64,000 nucleotides of DNA from Datura wrightii (GCA_035772735.1 JASDFA010000010.1:90974001-91038000), one strand, 5' to 3'; positions 12,093 to 24,360 are shown, numbered from the stretch's first letter. Translations and numbers: made by a program. Notes: generated by a model from the sequence alone, not told the origin.

Positions 12093-12111
12093 GTCCCCGA
12101 CAACGACGCCA
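12093..12111 (-). promoter_or_regulatory. E1 primer binding site, tRNA-Asp type
   Basis: Minus-strand sequence TGGCGTCGTTGTCGGGGAC is complementary, with two mismatches, to the 3' end of plant tRNA-Asp. That is the usual primer of Athila-type elements. It starts 5 nt inside the internal region after the 5' LTR. Confidence 0.85.
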
Positions 12112-12116
12112 TTTTT

Positions 12117-13663
12117 TGATAACGTCCAAAATATATCCTTCATGCAAAGAATATACACTGCGAAAATATCAAAACAAGTAACCCGACGATTGTCAGGATC
12201 GAATCCCACAAGGACTAGTGAATGATAATTACAAGTGTCGGTTGAGAAATTAGAGTTAGCTTGCACCACTTTGATTTAACATAAAAACAAATAAATTAGG
12301 GGAGGTTGGAATTTGTAGTGGATTGTATTTGGTAATTTGGTTGAATGTAATAGAAAAATCAAAAAGGTTGTCAACAAGAATGTGAAAGACTAGAGTGTGG
12401 TGTAGACGAAATACTAACTAGATAGGGACATGCTAGGTCATCTTATATGTTCAATTAGTGTAAATAATCTTGAAAAGTGGGTAATTACAGCTTTTCAGCC
12501 TTATAACTACCTCTTACTAGAGTTTTATCAAACCTGTAGCCACAGTTAGCTTAACCCGCTCATATTTTGATTAGTAGTTGCACTAATTTCTAGCTATTAG
12601 CTACTAATTAGGAGTGAGAATGTAATTTTAGCTATTTCTAGCCCAGTTTCACAATCTCTCATCCATATCCACCACTAAATTATCTTTCAATACTTAATTA
12701 TTCTTTTACAAGTAACAATCAACTAAGAACAAATAGACCCACAATATAATCAATGGATCTTCCATTATATGTTGAATAGAATCTAACAGATTTACACGTA
12801 TTTAAACTATATGAAGATGACTCTAGCAATACCCACTCTAATTAAGTATTCATCATCACCCACCTCTAGTTAATGATTTAGCTACTCATGATTAAGAAAC
12901 TCAAGAGCACGTTCAACAATAAACTCATTGAATTTAATAACAAGAGTAGTAAAATCAAATTCACACATAGTCTCCAACAATGGTTGTACCTTACTAATAA
13001 GAAGAAGAAGTAGAGAATAGTCCTTTTCGAAGTCTACCAATAAAAATCTCCTTTTCTCTACTAAGAAAGGAAAAAGAAGATATGATATGCTTTGCTATCC
13101 TCCCGCCCGTACACAATACTTTTTCTAGAATTTATATCTAAGAAAATAGGGCATCTTCTCTCTCTTTTTTTGTGCTAGACAATTTTACCCCTTAGACTCA
13201 TTTTGGAATTGGCGGAGGCACTGACAGTTCGCCAGTTCAAATTCCTGAATCGGTGGGTACATTATCTGAGCCATCACTAAACTCCAGTGAGCATCAGCAG
13301 TACATTCAGCGTTTCACCGATCTCAATTCGTGAACTGTCGAGCCCTTGTTATTCATTCCAGAAAATTGGATGTCATTCGGTGACTGGACCGGCGGGTCAC
13401 CAATGGCAACTCGCGTTTCGCCAGTGGCATTTTCCCTCAGAGGAAGTGATAATCGGCCTTTGACAAATGTTTCACTGGTTTTCATCGGTGGATCGCTGAT
13501 TTGCTCTCACTTCCTTCTTTTTGCTTCATTTTTGCTCTTTTCTACACATGTAGGTATCTACACACAACAAAGGGAAAAAGGGAATAAAATCCATATAATT
13601 AACTCAAATACTAAGCAAAAACTCAATCTTAAGAGCCTAATGAGTTGGTAAATTGCCAACTCA
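12117..13663 (-). repeat. E1 5' LTR, complete
   Basis: 1547 bp, TGATAACG ... CCAACTCA on the plus strand, so TG...CA bounded. The left part (12117-12811) has no counterpart in the truncated 3' LTR. On the minus strand a GC-rich word island (13200-13500) is followed by a TATA box (13131-13137, GATATAAA). Near its downstream end it carries GGATCGAATCCCACAAGGACT (12196-12216), a motif also found in the E6 LTR pieces. The flank after the LTR is TCAAG; the matching copy on the other side is lost. Confidence 0.85.
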
Positions 13664-15160
13664 TCAAGTACTCTATTCAGTTTCATGTGAAGTTCGTGTC
13701 TCTAAGTTTTTTTCATGTCCTTGAATGTGTGTATGATTCATGAATTCAATTCAGTTATGTATATCAGTCAGGAGTCGGTCACTTCGTCAATTTTCAGCTT
13801 CAGTTGTTCAGTTTTGGGATTGGCATTCGTTCCCTAACCTTTTAGTGTGCTTATCCTACATTTGAGGACAAATGTTCCCAAGGGGGAGACAATGTCACAC
13901 CCTAAAGGTTCCTAAGACAAGATTTTTGATTTGAAACATGTTCATCATGTAAAACTCTAGAAATTTTCTCAGAATGACTCGTGTGTTTTGGAGTCAAGAA
14001 TCCCAATGTTTAGATTTTAGGCTATGTATAGATTATGATTTCGACTTTGTTGAAAACAATGTGAGCACTATGCATGTTTTTGGGAGTTGTGTATAGCACC
14101 GAGCATACTTGGAGTCCAATGTTTCATGGTCTCAGAACTACGCATCAACGTAGGTATATTTACATCTAGGACCTCCCAAGAGAGTTTTCCCCTACCCCCA
14201 AGGGCCTCAGCTTGATATCAGTATCATGGTAGCGTCCTTAGTCCTGCCAAGATTTTGGACGGCTCTGCTCTCTTGAGTGTGATAGTTGGGGCATTACATA
14301 AGCTCTTTCATGATGGTGTCGGTTATGATGAGTCTTCCATTGTTCCTCATGTTTTCAGATATTTATGGTCATAACTTATGATGTTATGTTTTACAACAGA
14401 TTTAAAATGATTAGTTTATGTGTTTTACTCACGATTTCAACTATGACCAATTATATGGTTCATACTTCTAAATCTTGGGTCAATATATTCAGTTATGATA
14501 ATCAGCTTATGACTATTTACATCTCACATATAGTGTTCAGCATGCAGTCATTACTCTAATGAACAAACTGATTTGTAATTATATGCATGATTTCAATAAA
14601 TATTTGCAAAGGATATTTTTACTTACCTTACATACTCAGTACATTAAAAGTACTGAGCACATACTCTATGCTATATCATTTCATGATATAGGTTTAGGTG
14701 ATCTGGTTCAGTCCCGCAGATAGCTCGCTCCCATCTCATTCCAATTAGCCTTGTGATGCATGATTGCAATTAATATTTGTTAAGCATTTTTTTCTTACCT
14801 TGCATACTCAGTACATTCAAAGTATTGAGCACATACTCTACGTTATATCGTTTCATGATATAGGTTTAGGTGAGCCAGTTCAATCCCGCCAAAAGCTCGC
14901 TCCTATCTCAGTCCAGTTAGCCATGTTAGGTGAATCCTCATCTCCAGGGGACCTTCAATTAGTTATGTTGATCATGTCAATTTTGTTTTAGACTTGGAGA
15001 TAGCTAGGAGCTTTTCCCAGCATCTCATCAGTTAGTAGAGATTTTTCAGTAATAGACTAGTATGTTCAGTTTTGAGGTTCAACATTGTGATTTATCATTT
15101 GTTATACGCTTGTGTTTCAGTCCCGTGTTTTGATCCGTGTTCCTAGCTCAGGTCATGACA
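13664..15160 (+). mobile_element. 3' end and LTR of chromovirus E0
   Basis: 13664-13892 is the last part of an internal region ending in the typical Tekay tail: CATTTGAGGACAAATGTTCCC, then polypurine tract AAGGGGGAGAC (13880-13890). The LTR runs 13893-15160 (TGTCACACC...GGTCATGACA, 1268 bp). It shares long stretches with the E2, E4 and E5 LTRs, such as GTGAGCACTATGCATGTTTT and the GGACGGCTCTG block. It is ~1 kb shorter than those because it lacks the GC-rich word island. The upstream part of E0 was lost together with the left end of E1. Confidence 0.8.
14586..14930 (+). repeat. 172 bp tandem duplication inside the E0 LTR
   Basis: GGTTTAGGTG occurs at 14691 and again at 14863; the preceding TTACCTTNCATACTCAGTACATT and the following CAGTTCARTCCCGC are repeated at the same spacing. 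Other LTRs of this family in the window have a single copy. Confidence 0.8.
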
Positions 15161-16550
15161 CATTATAAGCTAGTCATGAAGTAGGAAAGTTATAGCTTTA
15201 ATTATATGAGGATGTTCTTTTTGGAAAATATCTAAATTTGCAGCGTACTATCATAAACTGCACAATTTATTCATTGTTATTTACTTATTTATTTTTGACT
15301 ATGACATAAAATTAATTGATATACTTAAGTTGAAGATCGGTTGATTGTCAAGACTAAAAATAAGACTTTTTCCTAATGATGCGAGTATGAAACCTAAGAC
15401 AACAAAGGGAAAAATTAATCAATTTTGCAAAATATAAGAGCAATTTTTCTCCTAATTACCTATTTTCCTGAACTTATGAATTAGTAGTGAAATTGTCACA
15501 AAATTTTTGTTTTTCCCAATTGAAAAAGGTAATTAGTGAAATTTTTATAGAATTGGAGACAATTCAAATTAATCGTATTACTCATCAAGAGAACGGCCTA
15601 GCAACTAACATATCATAAGATAAAAATGGTCATTCCATAAGAAATTCAAGTAAAATATAGGTGGACTATCATTTTTACACAACAAGCAATATACAATCTT
15701 CAAAAAATCGCCCCTTCAAGCTTCACAAGCAATATTATAAGTATAAGGAGTTATTATTGTTAAATTTTGAGAATGAGTAGAAGTTGCTATTGGGTTTGTA
15801 CAACACAATGGCAACGAAAGAAATCTAGTACTAACACAAAAGAATGGTGATAGTGCGCAATAAATAATTATATTGCATGAATTGAACACGAACATATGAG
15901 ATAAAACGTATATGTTGAGTATTTATTTAGTTAGTATACTCATCCTAATTAGAATAATACTACGTGAAAAGTGATAGACTGAAATTTTGGCAAAAGACTT
16001 ACTAGTTATTGATTGATTAATGATATTCTTTTGTGTTGTCGGGATTACTATCTGTTGCATAAATAGGTTTATTGTACAAAAACAAAAATTTTACACTTAT
16101 AACTAGGTTTTGGGGGTAATCAAGGTGTGGGGGTTATTTTGGGCACACATCGACAAATTTCATGGTCTACATGCTTCCTCTGACCAATACATGTATATGG
16201 TACCTCTGTCCATGAAAGTTTTGACATATAAAAAGAAATCATAGTGTTTTACTCTATAAGAATTTGAAACTTAGACTACATGACTCTTATACTTAATTGA
16301 CCACATATAACACTGTCTTTTTATCAAATCTTAAAAGGATATATGTAATAAGATTGACTGGAGTTAAATATAATATCCTTCATATATCATTAAAATGACA
16401 ACAATAACATATATAGATGAATAATGAGAATGAAATTCATAACTAGGAAATGCTATCAAAAGACAAGATGAAACAATAAAAAAGTATTATATGCTTAATG
16501 AACTTCCTAAGCATGTCTTTCATTCTCTTCTCCATCAATGTTATAATTAC
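15161..16550. repeat. Direct duplication, copy 1
   Basis: Starts CATTATAAGCTAGTCATGAAGTAG immediately after the E0 LTR and matches 19238-20660 over its whole length with moderate divergence and small indels. Shared blocks include CATGGTCTACATGCTTCCTCT (16163 and 20264) and TATCCTTCATATATCATTAAAAT. Non-coding. Its right end runs into the MADS-box inverted repeat. Confidence 0.8.
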
Positions 16551-16574
16551 AAGCAATTTAATTTCATTGAGTTA

Positions 16575-17100
16575 TTTCTTTCTTTCATTAAGGCTGGTCC
16601 TCTTATTGACAAATAACTTTAACACACCATTAATTTCTCTAACATCATGTTTATCGATCATTTTTCTGCCTCAATAATTTGGTTGAAGAGGTTCTTTATT
16701 TCCTTCTCTTTAGCCAATTTCTCTATTTTGTTAATATAATTTTCATGGGCATTTACTGTAAATCAAGGTAGTTCTCATGCTTGACTGACTTGTTTAGCCT
16801 TTAGTTCTCAGGAAAAGCTAAATAGTCCTTTATTATATCTTTAGCCTGGGATAGAGATGCCAAAAGCATTTTTACTCCTACAGTAAAAATAATTAGACCG
16901 ATTTCTATATCACATAGAATAAAAATCTCTTTTGCTTGCTTACATAGTGATTCTAATGTCTTATCTAGAATTAAAGTCTTCTTCTTCTTCTTCTTTCTTA
17001 GCCAAATATGAATAGAAAGGGGGAATCTCGATCTAATAATAAAAAGTTTTATTCTAGATAAGTCATTAAAATCACTATATAAGCAAACAAAAGAGATGTC
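16575..17100 (-). pseudogene. MADS-box transcription factor pseudogene, left copy
   Basis: The minus-strand frame from about 17010 to 16801 reads TLILDKTLESLCKQAKEI then LCDIEIGLIIF. This resembles the second helix and first beta strand of a plant MADS domain, with lysine-rich residues before it. It continues MLLASLSQAKDIIKDYLAF and ends at a stop (ORF end 16801). Homology to the right copy continues to about 16580 with more stops. A MADS protein would be a DNA-binding nuclear factor. The first ~20 residues of the domain are not recognisable and no K-box is evident. I favour a type I or MIKC*-like relic, but the assignment is by eye. Confidence 0.5.
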
Positions 17101-17110
17101 TATTCCATGG

Positions 17111-17473
17111 GATATAGAAATCGGTCTAATTATTTTTACACCAGGAGTAAACAATGCTTTTGGCATCTCTATCCCAGTCTAAAGATATAGTAAAGGACTA
17201 TTTATCTTTTCCTGAGAACGAAAGACTAAACAAGTCGTTCAAGCATGAGAACTACCTTGAATCAACAGTGAATGCCCATGAAAATTATGTTAACATAATA
17301 GAGAAATTGGTAAAGGAGAAGGAAATGGATAACCTCTTCAACCAAATTGTTGAGGCAGAAAAACGATTTGATAAACATGATGTTACAGAAATTAATGGTT
17401 TGATAAAGTTATCTATTGTTAAGAGGACCAACCTTAACTCAATGAAAATGAAATTGCTTGTAGTTACAACATT

Positions 17474-17475
<2 letters not shown>
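17111..17475 (+). pseudogene. MADS-box pseudogene, right inverted copy (partial)
   Basis: An inverted copy of 16580-16911. It starts inside the domain (DIEIGLIIF) and has an extra base before MLLASLSQ that shifts the frame. From 17154 it is open for 107 codons: MLLASLSQSKDIVKDYLSF, then NERLNKSFKHENYLESTVNA and a Glu/Lys-rich helical segment, ending at the (GA)n tract. Lacking the DNA-binding helix, it cannot be a functional MADS protein. This open frame preserves the C-terminal half better than the left copy. Confidence 0.5.

Positions 17476-17523
<48 letters not shown>
17476..17523. repeat. (GA)n microsatellite
   Basis: An uninterrupted GA dinucleotide run of about 48 bp directly after the stop of the right MADS-box copy, followed by short GATA/GATG-like repeats. 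Confidence 0.95.
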
Positions 17524-17524
<1 letters not shown>

Positions 17525-17525
<1 letters not shown>

Positions 17526-19237
17526 GGATAGATAGATTGATAGATGGATGGAATGACCATATAATTAAATAATTGAAACTTTATTCACATAGTTTGGAAA
17601 TTTTAGGAATAAAATAATTGCACAATCTTGCTTTAAAGATATTTATTAATTACATTCCTAAATAGAATAATATCCCGAGCAAATGCAAACGATAAACTTT
17701 TTATAGAACATCTTGGGTGTATTAAGTTAGAAACATACTCTAATTAATTTGTCACCAAAAGATATTTAATATTTTACTAAAGTAAAACAAACAAAAACTA
17801 AATATATCTCTTTCGATTTCATTTTATCAATGCATTAATGATTTTCTTATTTAGGTACATTTGAAGTAATGATTTGAGGTTAATATTAATTTGGTTATAG
17901 TGCTAGCTTATTAGACTTCTCTAGAGTTAAATAAAGTCAAATATAATATAGATTTTATTATGTGGACTATTAAATATTAACATAATTATGACATTCTAAA
18001 TATTGTTATTCCACAGTCCATAAGATTGGATTAAAAACAACTAGCTTATACACTGAGGGTGTTATTTATTTTTGTTATTAGAGAAATTAATAACTATTTT
18101 GCCTAAAATAAGTTAGTCTCTTCATAAAATTATAAATCCCACAATATTAATGCAACATATGACTGACAGTATTAAATAGATAATAGTCATATTAACTAAT
18201 GTGTGAATCTATATACTATTATATATATGCAAGATAGAGTATAGAAAAGGAATATGTCCATCGAAATTAATATTTGTTTTTACTACAATTATTGGGAAGC
18301 GTGGAAGTAAGCACGATAAGTCCAATCCTCGTCATTGGTATTTAGGGTAGATTGACAATACTGCCTAGTACATGTGTTTCCCCTACTTAGTCTACACTTT
18401 TTGCACCTTTTCAAGTAGAAAATCAGTCCTTGTTATTTTCCTTTAGGTTAGGATTACGAGGGATAATTCGTGAATCTCTATTTTTGAGTTCGTTTAATTT
18501 CATTAAAGTTTAATCTAAAGATTGTGAGCGCTATTGATTGATACATGAAAAACTTGAATTTATTGTTGTATTTGGAGTTCAAATCATTGTTATAAACTAG
18601 TTTATAGATTTGAATGGTGAAAATCATATTATAAGGGTAATCCTCCATTGTTGAACAAGTTTAAATAAGTTGTTTGAATTTGTTTCTGTGACAAGTTTAT
18701 AGTGGAGTTATTTAAACCTAATAGTGATAGTCTAAGCAGGGTTTCTATAATATTTGAAGTTGTTTTGTGGATATTTGGACTGACTTTTAAAATATATTAT
18801 GACTAAAAATAACAAATAAAGTTCATCAATGTAGCTAGCGATGTATATATACTTTTACATAGCATATAGAAGGAGGAAAATAAAGAAATTTGCTTTGTCT
18901 GGATTTGAATCAATAAGAAAGACTAAAGGTTTGAAAATTAATTTCTCATTTTCCATGGTTGTGAGTAATAGTTAACATCTATGTCACTCATATTGTCCCT
19001 TGACTTAAAAAGTATTCAGCATGAAGCTCCATTTTCCTAATAAAAACAAATGTAGAACCAATAATACCATATGATAGAGTAGTTAAACTTTGAATTTTCC
19101 ATCGTTTAGATGTTTTAGGATAATGTGCTTAACTAGATATATATGTGACGGGTTTAATGTTTGGTGTTAGCCTGATCTCGAGAGCTCAACCTTTAACCTA
19201 AATTTCATATGTTAGTTTGGAAGCATATCCTCCTCAC
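17525..19237. other. Non-coding low-copy DNA
   Basis: AT-rich, no open frame over 60 codons and no element hallmark. It separates the MADS-box inverted repeat from the second copy of the direct duplication. I see nothing else in it. Confidence 0.5.
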
Positions 19238-20660
19238 ATTATAAGCTAGTCATGAAGTAGTAGCCTTTAACTTTAATTACAGGATGAATTTTATTTTTTT
19301 TGGAAAATATCTAAATTTGCATTGTACGATCAAGAATTGCTTAATTTCTTCCATTATTCTCTTAGTTACTTTTGGCTACGACTTAAATTTAATTGTTGTA
19401 CTTAAGTTAGAGATTTGATGATGGTCAAGACTAAAAATAGGATTATTTCCTAGTGATGTGAGTATGATTATACCTAAGACAATGGTAGAAAAAATTATTC
19501 AAATTTTCAAAATATATGCATCAATTTGTCTCCTAATCCTTTATTTTCTAGATTTTGTGAATTAGTGGCAAATTCCCACAAAATTTTTGTATTTCCCAAT
19601 TGAAAAAGGTAATAAGTGAAATTTGTAGATAGTACAACAGACAATTCAAATAGGTAGTATTACACATAAAGAGTATGTCCTTGCGACTAACATATCACAA
19701 GATAATAATGGTCACTCTATAAAAAATTCAAGTAAACACAGTTGCACTGCCAATTTTATGCAACAAGCATTCTATGATCTTCAGAAAATAACCCCTTTGA
19801 GCTACACAAGAAATAATAGAAGTATAAGGAGTTAAGATTGTTAAAGTTTATGAAGGAGCGGAGGTTGTTATTGTTGGGTTTGTACAACACAGAGGCAATG
19901 ACAACGATGATTATAGAGAAAGAGATCTAGTGGTAATACTAAAGAATGATGGCAGTTTGTAATAAATATGTATAGTGCATGAGTCGAACACAAGTGTATG
20001 AGATCCAATATATACTTTGTAGGTAGTTGTTTGGTTAGTATACTCATCCTAATTGGAGAAACACTACGTGAAAAGTGATTGACTAAAATTATGGCAAAAG
20101 AATTACTAGTTATTGATAGATTAATGATATTCTTTTAAGTGGATGGGTTACTATCCGTTTCAAAAGTAGGTTTACTATATAAAAATCAAAATTTTACACA
20201 TATAAAGAGGTATTTTGGGTAGTCGAGATGTCGGGGTTAGTTTAAGCGAACCTTTCTTGTTTTCATGGTCTACATGCTTCCTCTGGCTAGAACATCTAAT
20301 GGTACCTCTGTCCACTAAAGTTTATACATATGAGAAGAAATCAAAGTGCTTTTTCTCTATAATAATTTGAACCTCAGGCCACATGCCTCTTATACTTCAT
20401 TGGCTATATATAACTCGGTCTTTTTATGAAATGATAGAAGGGTACATATAATAAGGTTGACTGGTCTTAGATATAATATCCTTCATATATCATTAAAATT
20501 ACAACAATAACATATACAGATGAACAATGAGAAAAAAATTTATAATTAGAAAAAGCTATTAAAAGACATGATGAAAAAATAATGATTGAAACAATAAAAA
20601 GTATTACATGCTTAATGAATTTGCTAAGCGTGTCCATCATTATTTTCTCCATTATTGTTG
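19238..20660. repeat. Direct duplication, copy 2
   Basis: Matches 15161-16550 from CATTATAAGCTAGTCATGAAGTAG to GCTAAGCGTGTCCATCATT. It ends at 20660, exactly where a hAT-like terminus (CAGGGTCAGCC) begins, so its original right flank (possibly another MADS-box copy) was displaced. Confidence 0.8.
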
Positions 20661-21703
20661 CAGGGTCAGCCAAATAGCTTTGGAAAAAAGTTCATCTAAT
20701 TTGGGGCCCCCATTTTTTTAGTAATTATTAAATTGATAGATTTTTTTTTAAAAAAAAGTTATATTACTTTACAAAGGGTAACTTTTTTATGTAAAAGGAA
20801 GGAGCCTTTTTAGATGGGAAATAAGGTAGATATAGTTTCTTAAAAATAGGATTAACCAAAATAAAAAACTTAAAAATAGAAAATTTCAACATATGGATGA
20901 TTTGATAAGTAAATGACCATCACATTTTATTTTTCCTATAAAAAAAACGTTGCTCCTTTTTTTAGCTTTTCAAGTTGCATCTTTTTTTTTTAATTTTTAT
21001 CTCACTCATTCTCAATTTTTATAATTTATTCTCTCTCTCTCTCAATCTCTCACTCTATTCTTCCTTTCTTTCTTCCTCTATGTTCAAGAGTTCAAGGATT
21101 TTGATAATTTTAACTTGAAGAGAGCATAGTTCATGTTTCAAATTTCAAAACAAATATTTTGAAGTATCCAAAAAAATATTTTGGAATCAAGTCTTCATAT
21201 TTCTTGAATAGGCTAATATTATTCTAAATTGCTAATATCATCTCTATTTCTTATATTCTTTTTTTATTTTAATTTGATATTGTAGATTGTGTTTAAAATA
21301 TTTGTTAGAATTTTAATATGTCAAGTAGAAAATATGAATCTAATCATTATAAACATAAAAGATAAAGAAAAATTGATAAATTGATAAAATCTCGAAAAGG
21401 AGCTCTTGATAAATTTTTGAAAAATAATACAAAAATTAAATCAAAAAATGTAGGACATTGATCTTTAAATGAACAAGCTGCTAACTTAGTTGAGTTAGAT
21501 GATGATATAATCCAAATAGAAGAAGAAAGAAAGGAAATTAGCGAAAAATCATTTGTAGCTTCTATAAAGAAATCGAGAACTTAAAAATGTATCATATAAT
21601 TGTACTCCAAAAAACATATATGATTCTAGTCAATGGAATAATGTTTATGCAAAGTTAAGAGATCTATTTAGTAGAAAAAGAACCAATTAGAATTACACAC
21701 ATA
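20661..21703 (+). mobile_element. hAT-type transposon remnant, 5' part
   Basis: Begins CAGGGTCAGCCAAAT with TTGGGGCCCCC about 40 bp inside, similar to the ends of plant hAT elements. A ~600 bp AT-rich leader precedes a transposase start. The element stops near 21703, where a LINE fragment follows, so most of the transposase and the 3' terminus are missing. The assignment rests on the terminus and the protein fragment together. Confidence 0.5.
21318..21690 (+). pseudogene. hAT transposase N-terminal fragment (zinc-finger MYM-like type)
   Basis: From ATG 21318: MSSRKYESNHYKHKR, a stop, then KIDKLIKSRKGALDKFLKNN, the lysine-rich start common in hAT transposases related to zinc-finger MYM-type proteins. 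Then an acidic spacer and, in another frame, NIYDSSQWNNVYAKLRDLFS, which resembles the segment before the TTF-type zinc finger. At least three stops and one frameshift. The catalytic and dimerisation domains are absent. Confidence 0.5.
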
Positions 21704-22560
21704 GATTTTTTTTAGTAAATAAATATTTTATTTATTACCGAAGAGCTTTTATAGTACAAAAATCAGAGTAGTGAACAAAAAAAACTAGACAACATGCCCC
21801 AGTTGTTGATACTCCCTCATCGCCTAGAATCTCACATCTATGCTATGGATAGAAATTCAGTGTTCGTAGATTCCTAGCATATCTGGGAAAATCGTAACTT
21901 CTCATATACACCTCATGGACAATCAACCTAACTAAGGTTTGAACAGGCCTAGCCTTCTCTTAAAATATTCTTGTATTCCTCTCAATCCACCGGTTGTAGA
22001 CTACAGCTTCTAGTGTCTTTCTATATATTCCTTCCCCTGCACTTCAATCCTTACAATCTTTTATTGCCCAACTAATCTTAGCATTCCATGCCCCCGGCTG
22101 TCTACTGACTCCCTACCATTTTCAGTAATGATCTCTATATCTCACGTGAAACATGAATTGGTGCTTGATATTTTTCTCCCAGTTGATGACATAGTCCACA
22201 TATCTAGTCAGTTTGTGTTCCCTATTTGGCAAACCTCTCTTTGGTGGCTAGCTCTCTAGTATGGCCAATCAAAGCATGAACTTCCATTTAGGGGATCCGT
22301 GGTTATTGAAAATCAATTTCCTCCAATGTACTTTGGGCAGTTCATCTAGCAACCTCTTGTAGAAATTTCAGATTGAGAAGGAGGTAATACTTTGAAACTC
22401 TGACAGATCATACCCTGTGGCCTCGAAGTAGCGTCTGGCCTTGGAGATCTTCCGAACCACCCAAGAAGCGGTCATATGCAAATCCAAGTTTCACCAAATT
22501 AATCTTAGCACACATAGGATTGAAATTTAACTCAGTCATATTCTTCAGAGGTTTGAGTAA
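21704..22560 (-). mobile_element. LINE 3' fragment (zf-RVT region of ORF2)
   Basis: On the minus strand, in broken frames, the translation includes YFEATGYDLSEFQSI, then LDELPKVHWRKLIFNNHGSP and KWKFMLWLAIL. This is the zinc-binding region following RT in plant non-LTR retrotransposons. A short T run at 21711-21718 may be the remains of the poly-A tail. 5'-truncated, multiple stops, different from the LINE at 57176. Confidence 0.65.
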
Positions 22561-24360
22561 TCTATATCTATATTATATTAAAAGTATGAACTCCCTAACA
22601 TAAAAGTTAAATTACCTAAATAACCTTATAAATAATAAGAATACCTTAACCATCCTAAATAACCTAATTAAAAGTCTCATGTGAATTACTTCAAAATTAT
22701 TCATACTTAATCAAACCTCTTTAAAGGTTTAGAAAATTCCTCTCGACAACACCATACATATAATTCAAGGGCATGAAAAAATGCTTATTTATAGAGAAGT
22801 AAAATACAAAGAAAAAAGGGGTTCTCAAATTTCTTTTAGATAGATGATATGTTTAGTATAATAAAATTTAAGACCTCTAGATCTCAATATGATGAGAGTA
22901 ATAGGATTTATAAAGAAAATTATGTTAAATTCACGGCCCATGGAAATAAAAAAAAAAAGAGGTACAAGTATTTCAATTATTAACAATCGCAAACATATAA
23001 AAAGTCAGAACTTGTAACATTTCATGGTTATCTTAATAATGTTATTGACTTTAGAATAGTAGAAGACAATACCAATGTCATATATCAAGGAGAAAGTGAT
23101 AATATATCGGGTTCTTCTTTTTCTACTCATTCTTTAATTTTTCTGCCCTATGTGATTAATAAAATAAAAAATATTCAAATATTTTGGCAGATACTTATTA
23201 TTTGATGTTCTCATACTGTATATCTTAAATTATATGCATGACTAAGAGTGACCTATGTTTGAAGATATTTTTATATTATTTTGATGAAATAAAAATGTAT
23301 AATGGATATACAATTTGGTAGCATATAGGATTGGAAATATTATTTTAAGATTATAAAAATATGAAATAGATATTTATTAATACTTGATAATTATCTTGAG
23401 ATCACAAAAATAATATATATGATTACTTTTCTTGAATGGATAAATTAATTTTAAAAGTTAATAATTGAGATACATGAAAATACTTCTTATTGTTAGTATA
23501 TTGTTTAAAAATATTTGTATACATTCTAAACCATCTCTATGGAAGATGGAAATGAAGACGAGATGTGTTTGAGGGTGGGAAAGAAATAATTAATGTGAAA
23601 TGCCACTTATGAAACTTATTTTTCTTACTTCCACTGTAAGTCATTTATTTCATTTTTAAAGAACTTGTTTTCCTAAAGAAAAAATTTATAAAATATTTTG
23701 ACCAACCGAACATGAAACAATAAAAAAAATATTTTCTAAAAAATGTCTTTCGCCCTACCGAAGACACCTTAAAAGGTTATATGGGATGTTTTATTACCTT
23801 CTTAAGAATTAAATTTCTCATTTTCTGCTCACTTTAATCTTCTTTATTAACTATTTGTTCTGCCTTTAAATTCTGGTGGTTGAAAATTACATGAAGTTAA
23901 ATTTGACTCATCCAAAGAAAATATTTCAACTTGGATGTACTTCACTAAAATTTTAGGTATTGTGTTTTATGCTCGTAAAATTATTTGAATTGGCTATTGC
24001 CCTGACTTTGAAAAATTCTTTATAGATAGTTTTTTCATTATATGAGATAGTCGTAAGGTGGATATTACGCAATTGCTTCATCTTTTTTATTTCTATTTTT
24101 TTTCTTATTGAGTCTTTGAAATATTGTTTTTTATTTGATCTTTATTTGGGTATATGTATAAATAGAAATTGTCCCTATTTGACGTTTAATATATTTTGAG
24201 AAGTTGGCATACATCTATTTACAACTAAAAAAGGATACTTTAAAAAAAAATTAAAATAAAAGATAAATAGTTAGAGTGAGTCATGTTATTCTATTTATTT
24301 CTTTACCTTTGATAGTAATTAAATTTTATTGTTTTCTTACATAAGATTGAGTTTCAACAT
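22561..24360. other. AT-rich non-coding DNA
   Basis: About 1.8 kb with no supported reading frame, RNA gene or repeat boundary. It ends in AACAT (24356-24360), the 5 bp before the E2 LTR. Confidence 0.5.

Larger units (their letters stand above)
3282..13663 (-). mobile_element. Athila-type Ty3/Gypsy element E1, defective
   Basis: A 10.4 kb minus-strand LTR retrotransposon. Reading 13663 to 3282: 5' LTR (12117-13663), tRNA-Asp primer site, gag remnant, reverse transcriptase, RNase H, integrase, a GC-rich spacer with a TATA box, an env-like relic, a long non-coding tail, polypurine tract and a truncated 3' LTR. The RT-to-integrase order is Ty3/Gypsy. The RT signature FMDDF, the tRNA-Asp primer and the env-like domain place it in the Athila branch. 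Most of gag and a recognisable protease are absent and pol has several stops, so it is non-autonomous. It is inserted in the 3' region of another element (E0). Confidence 0.85.

Noticed and set aside
12196..12216. tRNA gene suggested by the B-box-like motif
   Set aside because: No A box, acceptor stem or cloverleaf around it; also present at the same place in other LTRs.
17476..17523. Possible CRISPR-like or regulatory repeat
   Set aside because: A plain GA microsatellite; no spacer structure, and a plant genome.
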